NCBI GenBank assembly: GCA_947475545.1
Contig: CANJLL010000008.1
Coordinates: 39,067-103,066 of the forward strand
Reading direction: 5' to 3'
Length of the DNA stretch: 64,000 nt
Origin: Chloroflexota bacterium
Lineage (GTDB): Bacteria > Chloroflexota > Limnocylindria > Limnocylindrales > CSP1-4
Positions 1 to 9,186 of this stretch are shown here, in pieces. Every line of letters begins with the position of its first letter. Within the stretch, counting starts at the first letter, position 1. The notes under the pieces were generated by a model, which was given only the letters and a program-made list of their open reading frames with translations, made no database searches and was not told where the DNA came from. A program made the position numbers and the translations under genes.

Positions 1-2
1 TC

Positions 3-104
3 CCGCTCTCCATCCCGGTGCGCACCTCCCTCCCAGGGTTCGCGCTGGCGATCGGCACCGAGATCACGCGAATCCTCCGCGTCCGCGTGCCGGATCCCCG
101 CTGA
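3..104 (+). CDS. C-terminal end of an unidentified protein, truncated by window edge
   Basis: The third frame is open from the window edge to a TGA at 102-104 and gives 33 residues ending in TRILRVRVPDPR. Only the tail is present, so no family can be named. It reads in the same direction as the oxidoreductase operon that starts about 190 bp later. It could be a chance open frame, because high-GC sequence keeps frames open. Confidence 0.35.
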   Translation, partial: PLSIPVRTSLPGFALAIGTEITRILRVRVPDPR

Positions 105-291
105 CCGCGAGTCGCCACCAGGACACCTCGGCCCCGCCCTCGGCGGGGACCAAACCGCCTGCGCCGACGCCCCTCGGGCACGCCCAGGCGTGGTGTAGAC
201 GCACCACCTCCGGGCGATGTGCCAACCGGCCCCCGAACTACGTGCCACCCGCCACTCCCGATCCAAAAGCCCTGGAGGACATCCTCGAACC
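105..291 (+). promoter_or_regulatory. leader of the oxidoreductase operon with a stem-loop
   Basis: No gene is seen here. A two-part stem-loop spans 181-216: outer arms CGCCC/GGGCG (181-185 and 212-216) and an inner perfect 6-bp stem GTGGTG/CACCAC (190-195 and 202-207). It ends directly before an ATG at 217 that is in frame with the operon's first gene. A GGAGG at 274-278 precedes the preferred ATG at 292. No convincing -35/-10 pair was found. Confidence 0.3.
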
Positions 292-1311
292 ATGACGTCC
301 CAAGCAGTCTCGCGCCCGGCGGCGTCGGGCATCCTTCCGAATGCGGCAGCCACCTTCGAGATTCGGTTCGAGTCGATCGGGGGTCTGGGCGCGCATGGCG
401 CCGGCCAGATCCTCGCCACGGCCGCCGTGCTGCGTCTCGGCCTGAATGGGGCGAGCTTCTCGTCCTACGGTTCGGAGAAGAAGGGCTCACCGGTCCGCTC
501 CTTCGTCCGCCTCACGCCCTCCGAGGCGCCCATCCGCACCAGCGAGCCGGTCGAGATGCCGGATTGCCTCGTGGTCTTCCACGCGGCGCTGATCCGGAAC
601 CCGACCACCTTCGCCGGCATCAAGGCCGACGGTACCGTGATCCTCAACGCCCCGGCCGGGCCACTCCCGGAGCTGAAGGTCTTGCCCAGGACCGTCCGGG
701 TCTTCCGTGTCGACGCCGGGGTGATCGCCCTCCAGGAGAAGTCCCGGCCCAATGCCGTCCTGCTGGGCACCCTCTGTGAGGCGTTCCCCTTCCTCGACGG
801 CGAGATTGTCCGCGAGGCCCTGTCCGAGGAGTTCGCGGGCAAGCACCCCGAGGCCGTCGCCTCCAACGATCGTGCCTTCCGGCGCGGCCAGACTGAGGTG
901 GAGGTCGTCACCGGGATCGGCGAGGCGGTCGGCGCCCTGCCGGCCGCGCGGAGCGAACCCGCCTGGGGCTTCACCACCCAGCCCGAGGGCGGGATCGTGA
1001 TGGCGCCAGGCAGCACCTTCTGGAACGACCTCTCCATGTCGCGGGTGGGCTGGATGCCCGTCCTGGACACCGAGAAGTGTGTGCACTGCGGCACCTGTGA
1101 CCTCGTCTGCCCGGACCTGTGCCTCGTCTGGGGCGACGGAGAGCCGGGCGCCAAGTACCTGCGCGTGCTGCAGGGCGTGGATTACCGCTATTGCAAGGGT
1201 TGCCTGCGCTGCGTCGAGTCCTGCCCCACCGGAGCGTTGGCGAAGACCGCCGAGACGCCCGGCCTGGCCGACTCCCTGCGCGTCCCGCTCTTCCCCGAAT
1301 TCATCAAGTGA
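292..1311 (+). CDS. 2-oxoacid:ferredoxin oxidoreductase, fused gamma and delta (ferredoxin) subunits
   Basis: 339 residues. The N-terminal gamma domain has the family glycine motif GGLGAHGAG at residues 30-38. The C-terminus is a two-cluster ferredoxin with C263/C266/C269/C273 and C301/C304/C307/C311, arranged for two [4Fe-4S] clusters. In this family gamma helps bind CoA and delta carries electrons from the thiamine site to external ferredoxin; here they form one polypeptide. The ATG at 292 is preferred because GGAGG lies at 274-278 and the gamma fold begins about 20 residues later; an in-frame ATG at 217 would add 25 residues of atypical sequence. The alpha-beta fusion follows after 10 nt, so the two are surely cotranscribed. 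Substrate is probably pyruvate, but other 2-oxoacids are possible. Confidence 0.88.
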   Translation: MTSQAVSRPAASGILPNAAATFEIRFESIGGLGAHGAGQILATAAVLRLGLNGASFSSYGSEKKGSPVRSFVRLTPSEAPIRTSEPVEMPDCLVVFHAALIRNPTTFAGIKADGTVILNAPAGPLPELKVLPRTVRVFRVDAGVIALQEKSRPNAVLLGTLCEAFPFLDGEIVREALSEEFAGKHPEAVASNDRAFRRGQTEVEVVTGIGEAVGALPAARSEPAWGFTTQPEGGIVMAPGSTFWNDLSMSRVGWMPVLDTEKCVHCGTCDLVCPDLCLVWGDGEPGAKYLRVLQGVDYRYCKGCLRCVESCPTGALAKTAETPGLADSLRVPLFPEFIK

Positions 1312-1321
1312 GGAAGCCCGC

Positions 1322-3637
1322 ATGACGACCGAGATGCGCGAGGCCGAGCCGACCGCGGCCGGACTCCCGCCGCGCGGCAGCGCCCGCCAGAAGATGGACT
1401 TCCGGAGCGGCAACGAGGCCGCGGCCCTGGCTGCCCGGGACGTGGGCTTCCACGTGATGGGCTACTTCCCGATCACGCCGTCGACGGAGGTCGCCGAGAG
1501 CCTCTCGAAGATGCACGCGGACGGCGACCACGAGATCGTGATGATCGCCGGCGACGGCGAGCACGGCGCGGCCGGCATCTGCTACGGGGCGGCGCTGGGC
1601 GGCGGCCGGGTGCTGAACGCGACCAGCTCGCAGGGCCTGCTCTACTCGCTGGAGCAGCTGCCGGTCCAGGCCGGGACGCGCGTGCCCATGGTGCTCAACA
1701 TCGCCGCCCGCACGGTCTCCGGACCGCTCGATATCCGCGGCGACCACTCGGACATCTACTTCGCGCTCAACACCGGCTGGATCATCCTGCTGGCCCGCGA
1801 CCCGCAGGCCGTCTACGACATGAACTTCGCAGCGGTGAAGATCGGGGAGCACCCCGACGTGCGGCTGCCGGTCATCGTCTGCTACGACGGCTTCTTCACC
1901 AGCCACCAGAAGCGCCGGATCCAGATCTTCGACGACCTTGATCCCATCAAGGCGTTCCTGGGCGTGCGGCCGCATTTCCCGACGCCGCTGGACTTCGACC
2001 ACCCCACCACGTTCGGGCCGTACATGAACGACCCCGACCTGATCAACAACAAGGTCCAGCTCTGGGAGGCCATGGAGGCCGCCCGCCGGGTCATCCCCGA
2101 GGTGCTGACCGAGCTGGAGGGCCTGACCGGCCGCCACTACCCGCTCCTGGACGAGTACCGGATGGATGGTGCCGACGCGGCCGTCATCCTGATGAACTCC
2201 GCGGCGGAGACGGCCAAGGAGGCCGTGGACCTGTTCCGCGACCGGGGCGAGAAGGTCGGCGTCATCTCGCCGAACGTCCTGCGCCCGTTCCCCACCCACG
2301 AGTTCCGCGCCGCGCTGCGCAACGTCAAGGCCGCGACGATCGGCGACCGCGCCGATTCGTACGGTGCCGACGGCGGCAACCTGTCGCTCGAGGTCCGCGC
2401 CGCCATCCAGCAGGACAAGGCCAACGAGACCGTCGTCGCCTCCCGGATCTACGGGCTGGGCGGCAAGGACTTCCGCGCCTCGGACGCCCAGACATTCATC
2501 CAGCTGGCCATCGACACGGCCCAGGCGGGCAAGGTCGCCGAGGCATTCGCCTATCACGGCGCCACGGCCGGCGTGGCCACGCGCGTGGGCCCGGTGGGCC
2601 TGCCGCCGATCACCGGCAAGGACATCCCGCGCGGCATGGCGATGGTCAACAAGGACCCCGTGACCGGCGCCCTCTCGGTGGAGCTGGCACCCGTCTGGGA
2701 GATGACCAAGGTCCCCAGCCGCCTGGCCCCCGGCCATGGCGCCTGCCCGGGCTGCGGCATCGTGCCCACCCTGCACCAGGTCGGCCGCGTGCTGGAAGGC
2801 GACGTGGTCATGCTCTTCCAGACCGGCTGCGCCATGGTCACCACCACCGGCTACCCGGCCACGGCCCACCGCGTCAACTACGTGCACAACCTCTTCCAGA
2901 ACGGCGCGGCGACGCTGTCCGGGCTGGTCGAGATGTACTGGGAGCGGGTCCGCCGCGGCGAGCTGCCCAAGCCCGTCGAGGATCCCACCTTCGTGATGGT
3001 GTCCGGCGACGGCGGGATGGACATCGGCATGGGCGCGGCACTGGGCGCGGCCCACCGCAACCACAAGATGATGATCCTGGAGTACGACAACCAGGGCTAC
3101 ATGAACACGGGCGCCCAGCTGTCCTACTCCACCCCGATCGGCAACCGGACCTCCACCAGCGAGATCGGGAAGGTCGACAGCGGGAAGCGCTATCACCACA
3201 AGGACACGGCGCAGATCTTCGCGGCCTGCAATGTCCCGTACGTCTTCACGGCGAGCGAGGGCTTCCCCGAGGACCTGATGCGCAAGGTCGCCAAGGCCCA
3301 GTACTACGCCAAGCGCGAGGGCCTGGTCTACGGGAAGATCCTCAGCTTCTGCCCGCTCAACTGGCGCACCCCCGATGACGGCGCCGCGCCGGTGCTCCAG
3401 GCCGCCATCGACACGTGCTTCTTCCCCCTCTACGAGGTGGATCACGGCCACACCACCATCACGTACGACCCCGACGCGATGGGCCGGCGGCGCCCCGCCA
3501 CCGACTGGCTGAAGCAGATGGGCAAGACCCGCCATCTCCTCACGAACGGCAACTCGGAGCTGGAGCTTCGGCTGCAGGCCGAGGTGGACCGGCGGTGGAG
3601 CCGTCTCAAGGCGATGCACGCCAACCCGGAGCTGTAG
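1322..3637 (+). CDS. 2-oxoacid (probably pyruvate):ferredoxin oxidoreductase, fused alpha-beta subunits
   Basis: 771 residues. The first ~430 form the alpha subunit (pyrimidine-binding and transketolase-C-like domains), including GYFPITPST near the start and IGDRADSYGADGG. From ~465 the beta subunit follows, with GACPGCG (cluster cysteines near residues 475 and 478) and the thiamine diphosphate motif GDGGMDIGMG near residue 562, then YDNQGYMNTG. This reads as oxidative decarboxylation of pyruvate plus CoA to acetyl-CoA with reduced ferredoxin. A GAGGAAG Shine-Dalgarno sequence precedes the ATG. The alpha-beta fusion next to a gamma-delta fusion makes a two-polypeptide enzyme. The acid specificity cannot be fixed from sequence alone; the YDN.GYMNTG stretch favours pyruvate. 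Confidence 0.88.
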   Translation: MTTEMREAEPTAAGLPPRGSARQKMDFRSGNEAAALAARDVGFHVMGYFPITPSTEVAESLSKMHADGDHEIVMIAGDGEHGAAGICYGAALGGGRVLNATSSQGLLYSLEQLPVQAGTRVPMVLNIAARTVSGPLDIRGDHSDIYFALNTGWIILLARDPQAVYDMNFAAVKIGEHPDVRLPVIVCYDGFFTSHQKRRIQIFDDLDPIKAFLGVRPHFPTPLDFDHPTTFGPYMNDPDLINNKVQLWEAMEAARRVIPEVLTELEGLTGRHYPLLDEYRMDGADAAVILMNSAAETAKEAVDLFRDRGEKVGVISPNVLRPFPTHEFRAALRNVKAATIGDRADSYGADGGNLSLEVRAAIQQDKANETVVASRIYGLGGKDFRASDAQTFIQLAIDTAQAGKVAEAFAYHGATAGVATRVGPVGLPPITGKDIPRGMAMVNKDPVTGALSVELAPVWEMTKVPSRLAPGHGACPGCGIVPTLHQVGRVLEGDVVMLFQTGCAMVTTTGYPATAHRVNYVHNLFQNGAATLSGLVEMYWERVRRGELPKPVEDPTFVMVSGDGGMDIGMGAALGAAHRNHKMMILEYDNQGYMNTGAQLSYSTPIGNRTSTSEIGKVDSGKRYHHKDTAQIFAACNVPYVFTASEGFPEDLMRKVAKAQYYAKREGLVYGKILSFCPLNWRTPDDGAAPVLQAAIDTCFFPLYEVDHGHTTITYDPDAMGRRRPATDWLKQMGKTRHLLTNGNSELELRLQAEVDRRWSRLKAMHANPEL

Positions 3638-3639
3638 GC

Positions 3640-4488
3640 ATGTCACGGATCGTCGAGACACGGCAGCTCACGCCGGTCACCAAGATGTTCGTCCTGGACA
3701 ACCGCCTCATCGCGGAATCCGCCCAGGCCGGCCAGTTCGTCATGCTCCGCGTCCACAAGGACGGGGAGCGGATCCCGGTGACCATCGCGGACTACGACCG
3801 CGAGGCGGGCACCATCACGATCGTCGTCCAGGCCGTGGGCGCCACCACCCGTCGGGTGGATGCGCTTGACGTCGGCGACGAGATCCTCGACGTGGCCGGC
3901 CCGCTGGGCAGCCCCATCGAGATCCCCGACGGCGGGGCCCACGTGGTGGGCGTCGGCGGCGGGTTCGGCGCGGCGGCGCTCCTCTGCCTCATGCGCGAGA
4001 TCCACGCCAAGGGCAACACGGCGACGGCGATCGTCGGGGCCCGGAACCAGGATCTCCTGATCATGACCAACGAGCTCCTGGGCGTGGCCGACAACGTCGA
4101 GATCTGCACGGACGATGGCTCGGCCGGGATGAAGGGCTTCGTGACCCAGCGTCTCGCCCAGCTGATGGACGGGCAGGGCCCGGGCCGGCCGGACCGCGTG
4201 ATCGCGATCGGGCCAATGGCCATGATGCGGGCGATCGCCGCCGCCACCAAGGAATCGGGCATCAAGACGATGGTCTCGATGGACCCGCTCATGGTCGATG
4301 GCACCGGGATGTGCGGCGGCTGCCGCGTCATCGTGGACGGCAAGTCGCAGTTTGCCTGCATCGACGGGCCGGTCTTCGACGCCCAGCTGGTTGACTTTGA
4401 CCTCGCGATGCGCCGCAACAAGGCGTACGCGGAACAGGAAAAGGCCGCCGCCAAACGGCTGGCGTGCGCCCCGGCCGAGGCGGTCTGA
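3640..4488 (+). CDS. nfnA: NfnA/SudB-like FAD and [2Fe-2S] subunit of NAD(P)H:ferredoxin oxidoreductase
   Basis: 282 residues of the ferredoxin-NADP reductase-like fold: an N-terminal FAD barrel, a nucleotide-binding half starting near VGVGGGFGAAALL, and a C-terminal cysteine set DGTGMCGGC (C225, C228) plus C240 for a [2Fe-2S] cluster, as in NfnA, SudB and PyrK. The start lies 2 nt after the previous stop and the next ATG begins 1 nt after this stop, so it is translationally coupled to both neighbours. With NfnB it is expected to form the soluble flavoprotein that moves electrons between reduced ferredoxin, NADH and NADP+. Sulfide dehydrogenase (SudAB) is the main alternative for this pair. 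Confidence 0.85.
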   Translation: MSRIVETRQLTPVTKMFVLDNRLIAESAQAGQFVMLRVHKDGERIPVTIADYDREAGTITIVVQAVGATTRRVDALDVGDEILDVAGPLGSPIEIPDGGAHVVGVGGGFGAAALLCLMREIHAKGNTATAIVGARNQDLLIMTNELLGVADNVEICTDDGSAGMKGFVTQRLAQLMDGQGPGRPDRVIAIGPMAMMRAIAAATKESGIKTMVSMDPLMVDGTGMCGGCRVIVDGKSQFACIDGPVFDAQLVDFDLAMRRNKAYAEQEKAAAKRLACAPAEAV

Positions 4489-4489
4489 G

Positions 4490-5878
4490 ATGCCAGTCAA
4501 GCGATTTGACAAGACGCCCATGCCCACCCAGGTGGCGGGGATGCGGGCACACAACTTCCTCGAAGTCAACGAGGGCTACACCGAGGACCACGCGCGGTTC
4601 GAGGCCGAGCGCTGCCTGCGCTGCCAGGACCCGATCTGCGTGACCGGCTGCCCGGTGGGCGTGCCCATCCCGCAGTTCATCCATGCGGTCGCCCTGGGCG
4701 ACAGGCAGGGCGCATCCAGGCTCCTCCGCTCGGCCAACCCGCTCGCTTCCGTGTGCGGACGCGTCTGCGCGCAGGAGAACCAGTGCGAGGCGCGCTGCAG
4801 CCTGGCCGGACGTTTCAACCCGGTCGCCATCGGCCACCTCGAGCGCTTCGTCGCTGACTGGGAGCGGACGCAGACCCACGAGGCCAAGCCCCAGATCACC
4901 CGGACCGAGAAGGTCGCCATCATCGGCTCTGGGCCGGCCGGCCTGGTGTGTGCCGGCGAGCTGGCCCGCCTGGGCTACTCCGTCACGATCTACGAGGCGC
5001 TCCACGCGCCGGGCGGCGTGCTCCGCTACGGCATCCCGGAGTTCCGGCTCCCCAAGGACATCCTGGACTGGGAGATCTCGCTGCTCACGGACCTGGGTGT
5101 CAAGATCGAATGCAACGTCATCATCGGTCGGACCCTCTCCCTCGATCAGCTCACCACGAAGATGGGCTACTCGGCCGTGTTCATCGGGACGGGTGCGGGC
5201 CTGCCGCAGTTCCTGGGCATCCCGGGTGAGAACCTGGTCGGCGTCTACTCGGCCAACGAGTACCTGACCCGCGTCAACCTGATGCGCGGCTACAGCGCGG
5301 ACGCGGATACCCCCGTGGCGCACGGCGAGTCGGTGGCGATCGTGGGTGCAGGCAACACGGCGATGGACGCCGTCCGGACGGCGATGCGCATGGGTGCCTC
5401 CAAGGCGATGGTCATCTACCGGCGGAGCGAGACCGAGATGTCCGCCCGCGAGGAGGAGTACCACCACGCGAAGGAAGAGGGCGTCGAGTTCCACTGCCTG
5501 ACCAACCCGCTCGAGATCATCGACGACGGGAACGGGCGCGTCGCCGCCCTTCGCTGCCAGCGGATGGTCCTTGGCGAGCCGGACAAGTCTGGCCGAGCCC
5601 GACCGGTGGCGATCCCCGACAGCGAGTTCGTCATCCCGGTCGACAACGTCGTCCTGGCCATTGGCACCACGCCCAACCCCATGCTGACGCGGACCACCGC
5701 GGGCCTGTCCACGACGCCGAGTGGCTGCATCGTGGCCGACGAGCGGACCGGATCCACGTCGCGCTCGCTGGTCTTCGCCGGCGGCGACGCGGTCTCCGGG
5801 GCGGCCACGGTCATCCTCGCCGCGGGCGCGGGCAAGCGCGCCGCCTCCGCGATCCACGAGACGCTCAACCCCGGTTGA
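4490..5878 (+). CDS. nfnB: NfnB/GltA-like NADPH-binding FAD subunit with two [4Fe-4S] clusters
   Basis: 462 residues, the usual length for NfnB and for the glutamate synthase small subunit. An N-terminal double cluster domain has C42, C45, C50, C54 and C89, C93, C99, C103. A flavin Rossmann motif IIGSGPAG (~144-151) and a nucleotide motif IVGAGNTAMD (~283-292) follow. Position after nfnA argues for Nfn rather than glutamate synthase, because no GltB is present. Working with the upstream 2-oxoacid oxidoreductase it would oxidise ferredoxin and make NADPH. A hairpin 64 nt downstream may end the transcript. Confidence 0.86.
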   Translation: MPVKRFDKTPMPTQVAGMRAHNFLEVNEGYTEDHARFEAERCLRCQDPICVTGCPVGVPIPQFIHAVALGDRQGASRLLRSANPLASVCGRVCAQENQCEARCSLAGRFNPVAIGHLERFVADWERTQTHEAKPQITRTEKVAIIGSGPAGLVCAGELARLGYSVTIYEALHAPGGVLRYGIPEFRLPKDILDWEISLLTDLGVKIECNVIIGRTLSLDQLTTKMGYSAVFIGTGAGLPQFLGIPGENLVGVYSANEYLTRVNLMRGYSADADTPVAHGESVAIVGAGNTAMDAVRTAMRMGASKAMVIYRRSETEMSAREEEYHHAKEEGVEFHCLTNPLEIIDDGNGRVAALRCQRMVLGEPDKSGRARPVAIPDSEFVIPVDNVVLAIGTTPNPMLTRTTAGLSTTPSGCIVADERTGSTSRSLVFAGGDAVSGAATVILAAGAGKRAASAIHETLNPG

Positions 5879-5941
5879 TGGTGCGGCGGGCGGCCGACCG
5901 GCCGACCCGACTAGCGTCAACCAGCCCCTGCGCCTGACCTC

Positions 5942-5975
5942 AAGCCGCCGCTGTCGCCTTGCGCAGCAGCGGCTT
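5942..5975 (+). terminator. stem-loop after the oxidoreductase-Nfn operon
   Basis: Twelve-base arms (5942-5953 and 5964-5975) pair with one C/A mismatch around a 10-nt loop. It sits 64 nt after the nfnB stop and lacks a U-tract. The rest of 5879-6299 shows no gene that can be supported and no convincing promoter for the next gene. Confidence 0.4.
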
Positions 5976-6299
5976 GTCTGCGCCAGGCCCGCCGGTGCGC
6001 CGAATGGCCGTTGTCCTACAGGACGATTGGCTGATTGCGACGGCGGCGACGGCCGATGGTCGCCATCACCGAGGGCCGTTGCGTAGGTTGACCGGTTGCC
6101 GCCGCTGATGGTGGCGATACGGCTCGCGCGCCAGGATGTGGGCGTGCTCATCGACCGTAGCGCCCAAGGCCCGCAAAGGATCATGGGCCTCGAGGCCCCG
6201 GAGCGGACACTCCGTCCAGGCGCTTCCTGCTGTGGACGCGATCTGCACCGCCAGCCCGGCGAGAGCCCGGTGACGCGGCGGAGCCAAGGAGTTAGCGTC

Positions 6300-6605
6300 A
6301 TGCAGCAGACCATCACCGAGTCTGTCGCCCCGAGTGCCAACCTGCGCGTTGGGGCCGACCCGGGCTTCGCGTTCGTCGGCAGCGTGGCCGTCGGCGACCG
6401 GCTGGACATCCATGGCATTCGATCCGGCGGCGCGTGGAGCATCGTGGCCCCCCTGCCGGCCGCGGGTACGACGTGGTATCGCGTCGTCGCCGTCAATGGC
6501 GTGAGCGTCGCCAAGCTGTTCGGGCTCCCGTATGCCTACGTGGCGACCGGGGCGGTCAGGATGGCCGGCACCGGCCCCGAGACCATGGTGCTGCTGGCCT
6601 CCTAG
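6300..6605 (+). CDS. small SH3-like domain protein
   Basis: 101 residues with no signal peptide and no membrane segment. The whole chain reads as alternating short beta strands of the bacterial SH3 type: NLRVGADPGFAFVGSVAVGD near the N-terminus, then WSIV and TTWYRVV, ending with YAYVATGAVRM. That resembles the SH3b 'N-R-x-G-P-x-x..G-x-V..G' pattern. A Shine-Dalgarno AAGGAG lies 10 nt before the ATG. The gene stands alone, with a 420 bp gap before it and a convergent exporter after it. SH3b modules usually bind peptides or cell-wall polymers, but nothing here shows export, so its role is unknown. Confidence 0.65.
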   Translation: MQQTITESVAPSANLRVGADPGFAFVGSVAVGDRLDIHGIRSGGAWSIVAPLPAAGTTWYRVVAVNGVSVAKLFGLPYAYVATGAVRMAGTGPETMVLLAS

Positions 6606-6609
6606 CAGC

Positions 6610-6630
6610 GGGACCCCCGGGTCGGGTCCC
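6610..6630. terminator. stem-loop between convergent genes
   Basis: GGGACCC (6610-6616) and GGGTCCC (6624-6630) form a perfect 7-bp stem with a 7-nt loop, 4 nt after the SH3-like gene's stop and before the 3' end of the minus-strand exporter. It could serve both strands. Confidence 0.45.
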
Positions 6631-6706
6631 TCGCTACTCGCCCCTGGGTAGATGCTCGCTCGCGCCGCGGTGCGTCGACTCGCGCCCTGGGCGCGGACCC
6701 GGCGTG

Positions 6707-9031
6707 CTAGGGCGTGACCCAACTCGCCGGGAGCGTCGCATTCGGCCCGGACGGGTCGTCGTCCTCGACATGGCTGAACTTGAACCGATCGGCGATTCGC
6801 CGGAGCGGCCCGGGCGCCCACCAGTTCCAGTCGCCCAGCAGGCGCATGGTCGCCGGCACCAGGAGGACCCGCACGATGGTGGCGTCCACCAGGACGGCGA
6901 TGGCCATCCCCACGGCGAAACTCTTGATGGTGATCGCCTGGGCGAGCGCGAACCCGGCGAACACGGTGACCATGATGAGTGCGGCGCCCGTGATGACACT
7001 GGCCGTCAGGGCCAGTCCCTCGGCGACCGACGCCGTGTTGTCGCCCGTCCGCCGATGCGCCTCCTGAATCCGCGAGAGGAGCAGGACCTCGTAGTCCATC
7101 GATAGGCCGAACAGGACCGAGAACATGATGATCGGGTTGCCCGCCGTGGTGTAGCCGAGGGTCTCGAAGTCGAGCAGGTTGGCCAGGTTCCCGTCCTGGA
7201 AGATCCAGACCAGGGCGCCAAAGCTGGCGCTGATCGACAGCAGCGTGACCATCACGGCCTTGATCGGGATCGTGATGGACCCGAAGAGCAGGAACAGCAC
7301 CAGCGCGCTGACCAGCAGCGTGGTGCCGATCGCGAACGGCATCCGCTCGTTCTGGGCGACGAGGAAGTCATGCGCCGCCGCGGCCGCGCCGCCGACCGTC
7401 ACGTTACTGACACCGGCCGGCCGCTCGACCCCGCGGACCAGGGGCACGATCGCCGTGCCGGCCGCCCGTGCCGGTGGCAGCGGGCTGATGGCGTTCAGCC
7501 GCACCGTGGTCCCCCGGACGTACGTCTCGAGGAGCTTTGTGACGCCGGGAGGACGGACGGTGGCCGGCAGCTGGTAGAGGGCCACCACCTGATCCGTGGT
7601 GAGCGGCTGACCGGACGCTGGGTCGCGGATCACGAACGGCCCTTCCACCCGGTCGATCCCTTCCACCGCGTCGATCCGCTCGCTGAGCGCCACCACCGCC
7701 CGGATGGATTCCGGATCGGTGGCCGGCTTGGCAAGGTCAACCACGACCACCAGCGGGTTGGTCTCGCCCGCGGGGAACTCCGAGCGGAGCGCCATGTAGG
7801 CGTCGCGACTGGGCAGGCCCGCCGGGAGGCTCGCGGCGTCGGGAACCCCCTGTTCCAGGTGGAGGAACGGCGATCCGGCGATGCCGAGGCCGATCACGAC
7901 CGGCACCAGCACGGCCCACGGGCGGGCCATGACGGCGTGGGCGACGCCCTCCCAGCGCGAGGCGCGGGCCACCTCGGGCTCGCTGCCACGGAAGCGACGG
8001 ACGAGGCCCGCCACGCTCAGCGAGTTGACCCGGTGACCCAGCACACCAAGGACGGCCGGCAGGAACGTGAGGCCATAGAAGACCGAGACCAGGACCGTGA
8101 GGCTGCCGGCGATGCCGATCGAGCGGAGGGCACTGGCGGAGAACCAGAGGAGGCCTGACAGGCCGATGGCCACCGCAAACCCGGAGAAGGTGATCGCCTT
8201 GCCGGCGGTTCCCACGGCGCGCTCCACCGCCTGCTCCACCGTGCGGCCGCGCTTGAGCTCCTCCTGGAAGCGGCTCACGACGAAGAGCGAGTAGTCGATG
8301 GCGAGCGCGAGCCCCATCATCGTGGCGATGTTTAGGACGTAGACGCTCATCTCGGTCCATTGCGCGACCAGGTAGACCAGAGCCAGTGTGGTGGGGATGG
8401 ACATGCCGGCGACCAGCAGTGGCATCCCGGCCGCGATCAACGATGCGAAGACGATCACCAGGATGATGGCCGCGATCGGCAGCGAGACCGTTTCCGCGCG
8501 CTGGACGTCCTTCTCCGAGGAGACCGCTATGTCCCTGGTCAGGGGACCAGACCCCGTGATGTCCGCCGTCATCCCCGTCGCCGGGACAATCTTCGCCGTC
8601 AGGTCTTCCACGACCTCGGCGGACTGTTTGTCGGTGAGCGTCAGCTGGACCAGCGCGTAGGCGGCGTCGCCCTTGGTGCTGATGAAGCGGCTGTCGCCAG
8701 TCTGTGCGTAGCCAATGACGCCCGCGACCCGGGCGTCGCCCTGCAGCCCCTTGAGCGTCTCGGCCAGGGCGGCCTGGAAGGCGGGGGACGTGGCGTCCTC
8801 CTCCGTCGCGGACCGGAAGAGCACGATCAGGCTGCTCTTGACCGAGCCGAACTCCTCGGCCAGCCGGTCGGCCACCTTGGACGATTCGGCGGTGGGGTCA
8901 AACCAGCCGCCCGAGCTGAGCTCGCCCGATGCCTTGGTCGCCAGCGTCGTGGACGCGAGGGCGATCAGGACGGTCAGCAGCAGGATGGGCTTGCGGAACC
9001 GGTAGACGAAGGCGCCCCAGCGGCTAAACAT
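6707..9031 (-). CDS. MMPL/RND-family exporter
   Basis: 774 residues in two halves, each a transmembrane helix, a soluble loop and five further helices, typical of MMPL transporters. The hallmark stretches are DYSLFVVSRFQEE in the first half and SMDYEVLLLSRIQEA in the second; the acidic residues are part of the proton relay in RND proteins. MMPL proteins export lipids or hydrophobic compounds from the inner membrane. The ATG at 9031 is preferred over one at 9079 because GGAGAGG lies 13 nt upstream of it and the first helix (FRKPILLLTVLIALAS) follows directly. It is monocistronic; the substrate cannot be told. Confidence 0.87.
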   Translation of the reverse strand: MFSRWGAFVYRFRKPILLLTVLIALASTTLATKASGELSSGGWFDPTAESSKVADRLAEEFGSVKSSLIVLFRSATEEDATSPAFQAALAETLKGLQGDARVAGVIGYAQTGDSRFISTKGDAAYALVQLTLTDKQSAEVVEDLTAKIVPATGMTADITGSGPLTRDIAVSSEKDVQRAETVSLPIAAIILVIVFASLIAAGMPLLVAGMSIPTTLALVYLVAQWTEMSVYVLNIATMMGLALAIDYSLFVVSRFQEELKRGRTVEQAVERAVGTAGKAITFSGFAVAIGLSGLLWFSASALRSIGIAGSLTVLVSVFYGLTFLPAVLGVLGHRVNSLSVAGLVRRFRGSEPEVARASRWEGVAHAVMARPWAVLVPVVIGLGIAGSPFLHLEQGVPDAASLPAGLPSRDAYMALRSEFPAGETNPLVVVVDLAKPATDPESIRAVVALSERIDAVEGIDRVEGPFVIRDPASGQPLTTDQVVALYQLPATVRPPGVTKLLETYVRGTTVRLNAISPLPPARAAGTAIVPLVRGVERPAGVSNVTVGGAAAAAHDFLVAQNERMPFAIGTTLLVSALVLFLLFGSITIPIKAVMVTLLSISASFGALVWIFQDGNLANLLDFETLGYTTAGNPIIMFSVLFGLSMDYEVLLLSRIQEAHRRTGDNTASVAEGLALTASVITGAALIMVTVFAGFALAQAITIKSFAVGMAIAVLVDATIVRVLLVPATMRLLGDWNWWAPGPLRRIADRFKFSHVEDDDPSGPNATLPASWVTP

Positions 9032-9186
9032 CGGGTCGACGAGTCCTCTCCGTTGGCCAGCTGGGGACGGCTGGGGCATTGTCGCGGTGGGGTGGGCAGC
9101 ACCGTCATCTCACGCGCGGACCAGGCACGGGAGCGTCGACCGGCGAGGGGCCACGGTGAAGGCGGGCGGCGAGCCGCCCCGGAATC

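Noticed and set aside
1304..3661. 785-codon antisense frame over the oxidoreductase alpha-beta gene
   Set aside because: Same reason; no start signal or domain.
5879..6299. possible gene in the gap before the SH3-like protein
   Set aside because: Frames are short or run through into neighbours, with no start signal. TTGACC at 6088-6093 has no -10 at the right distance.
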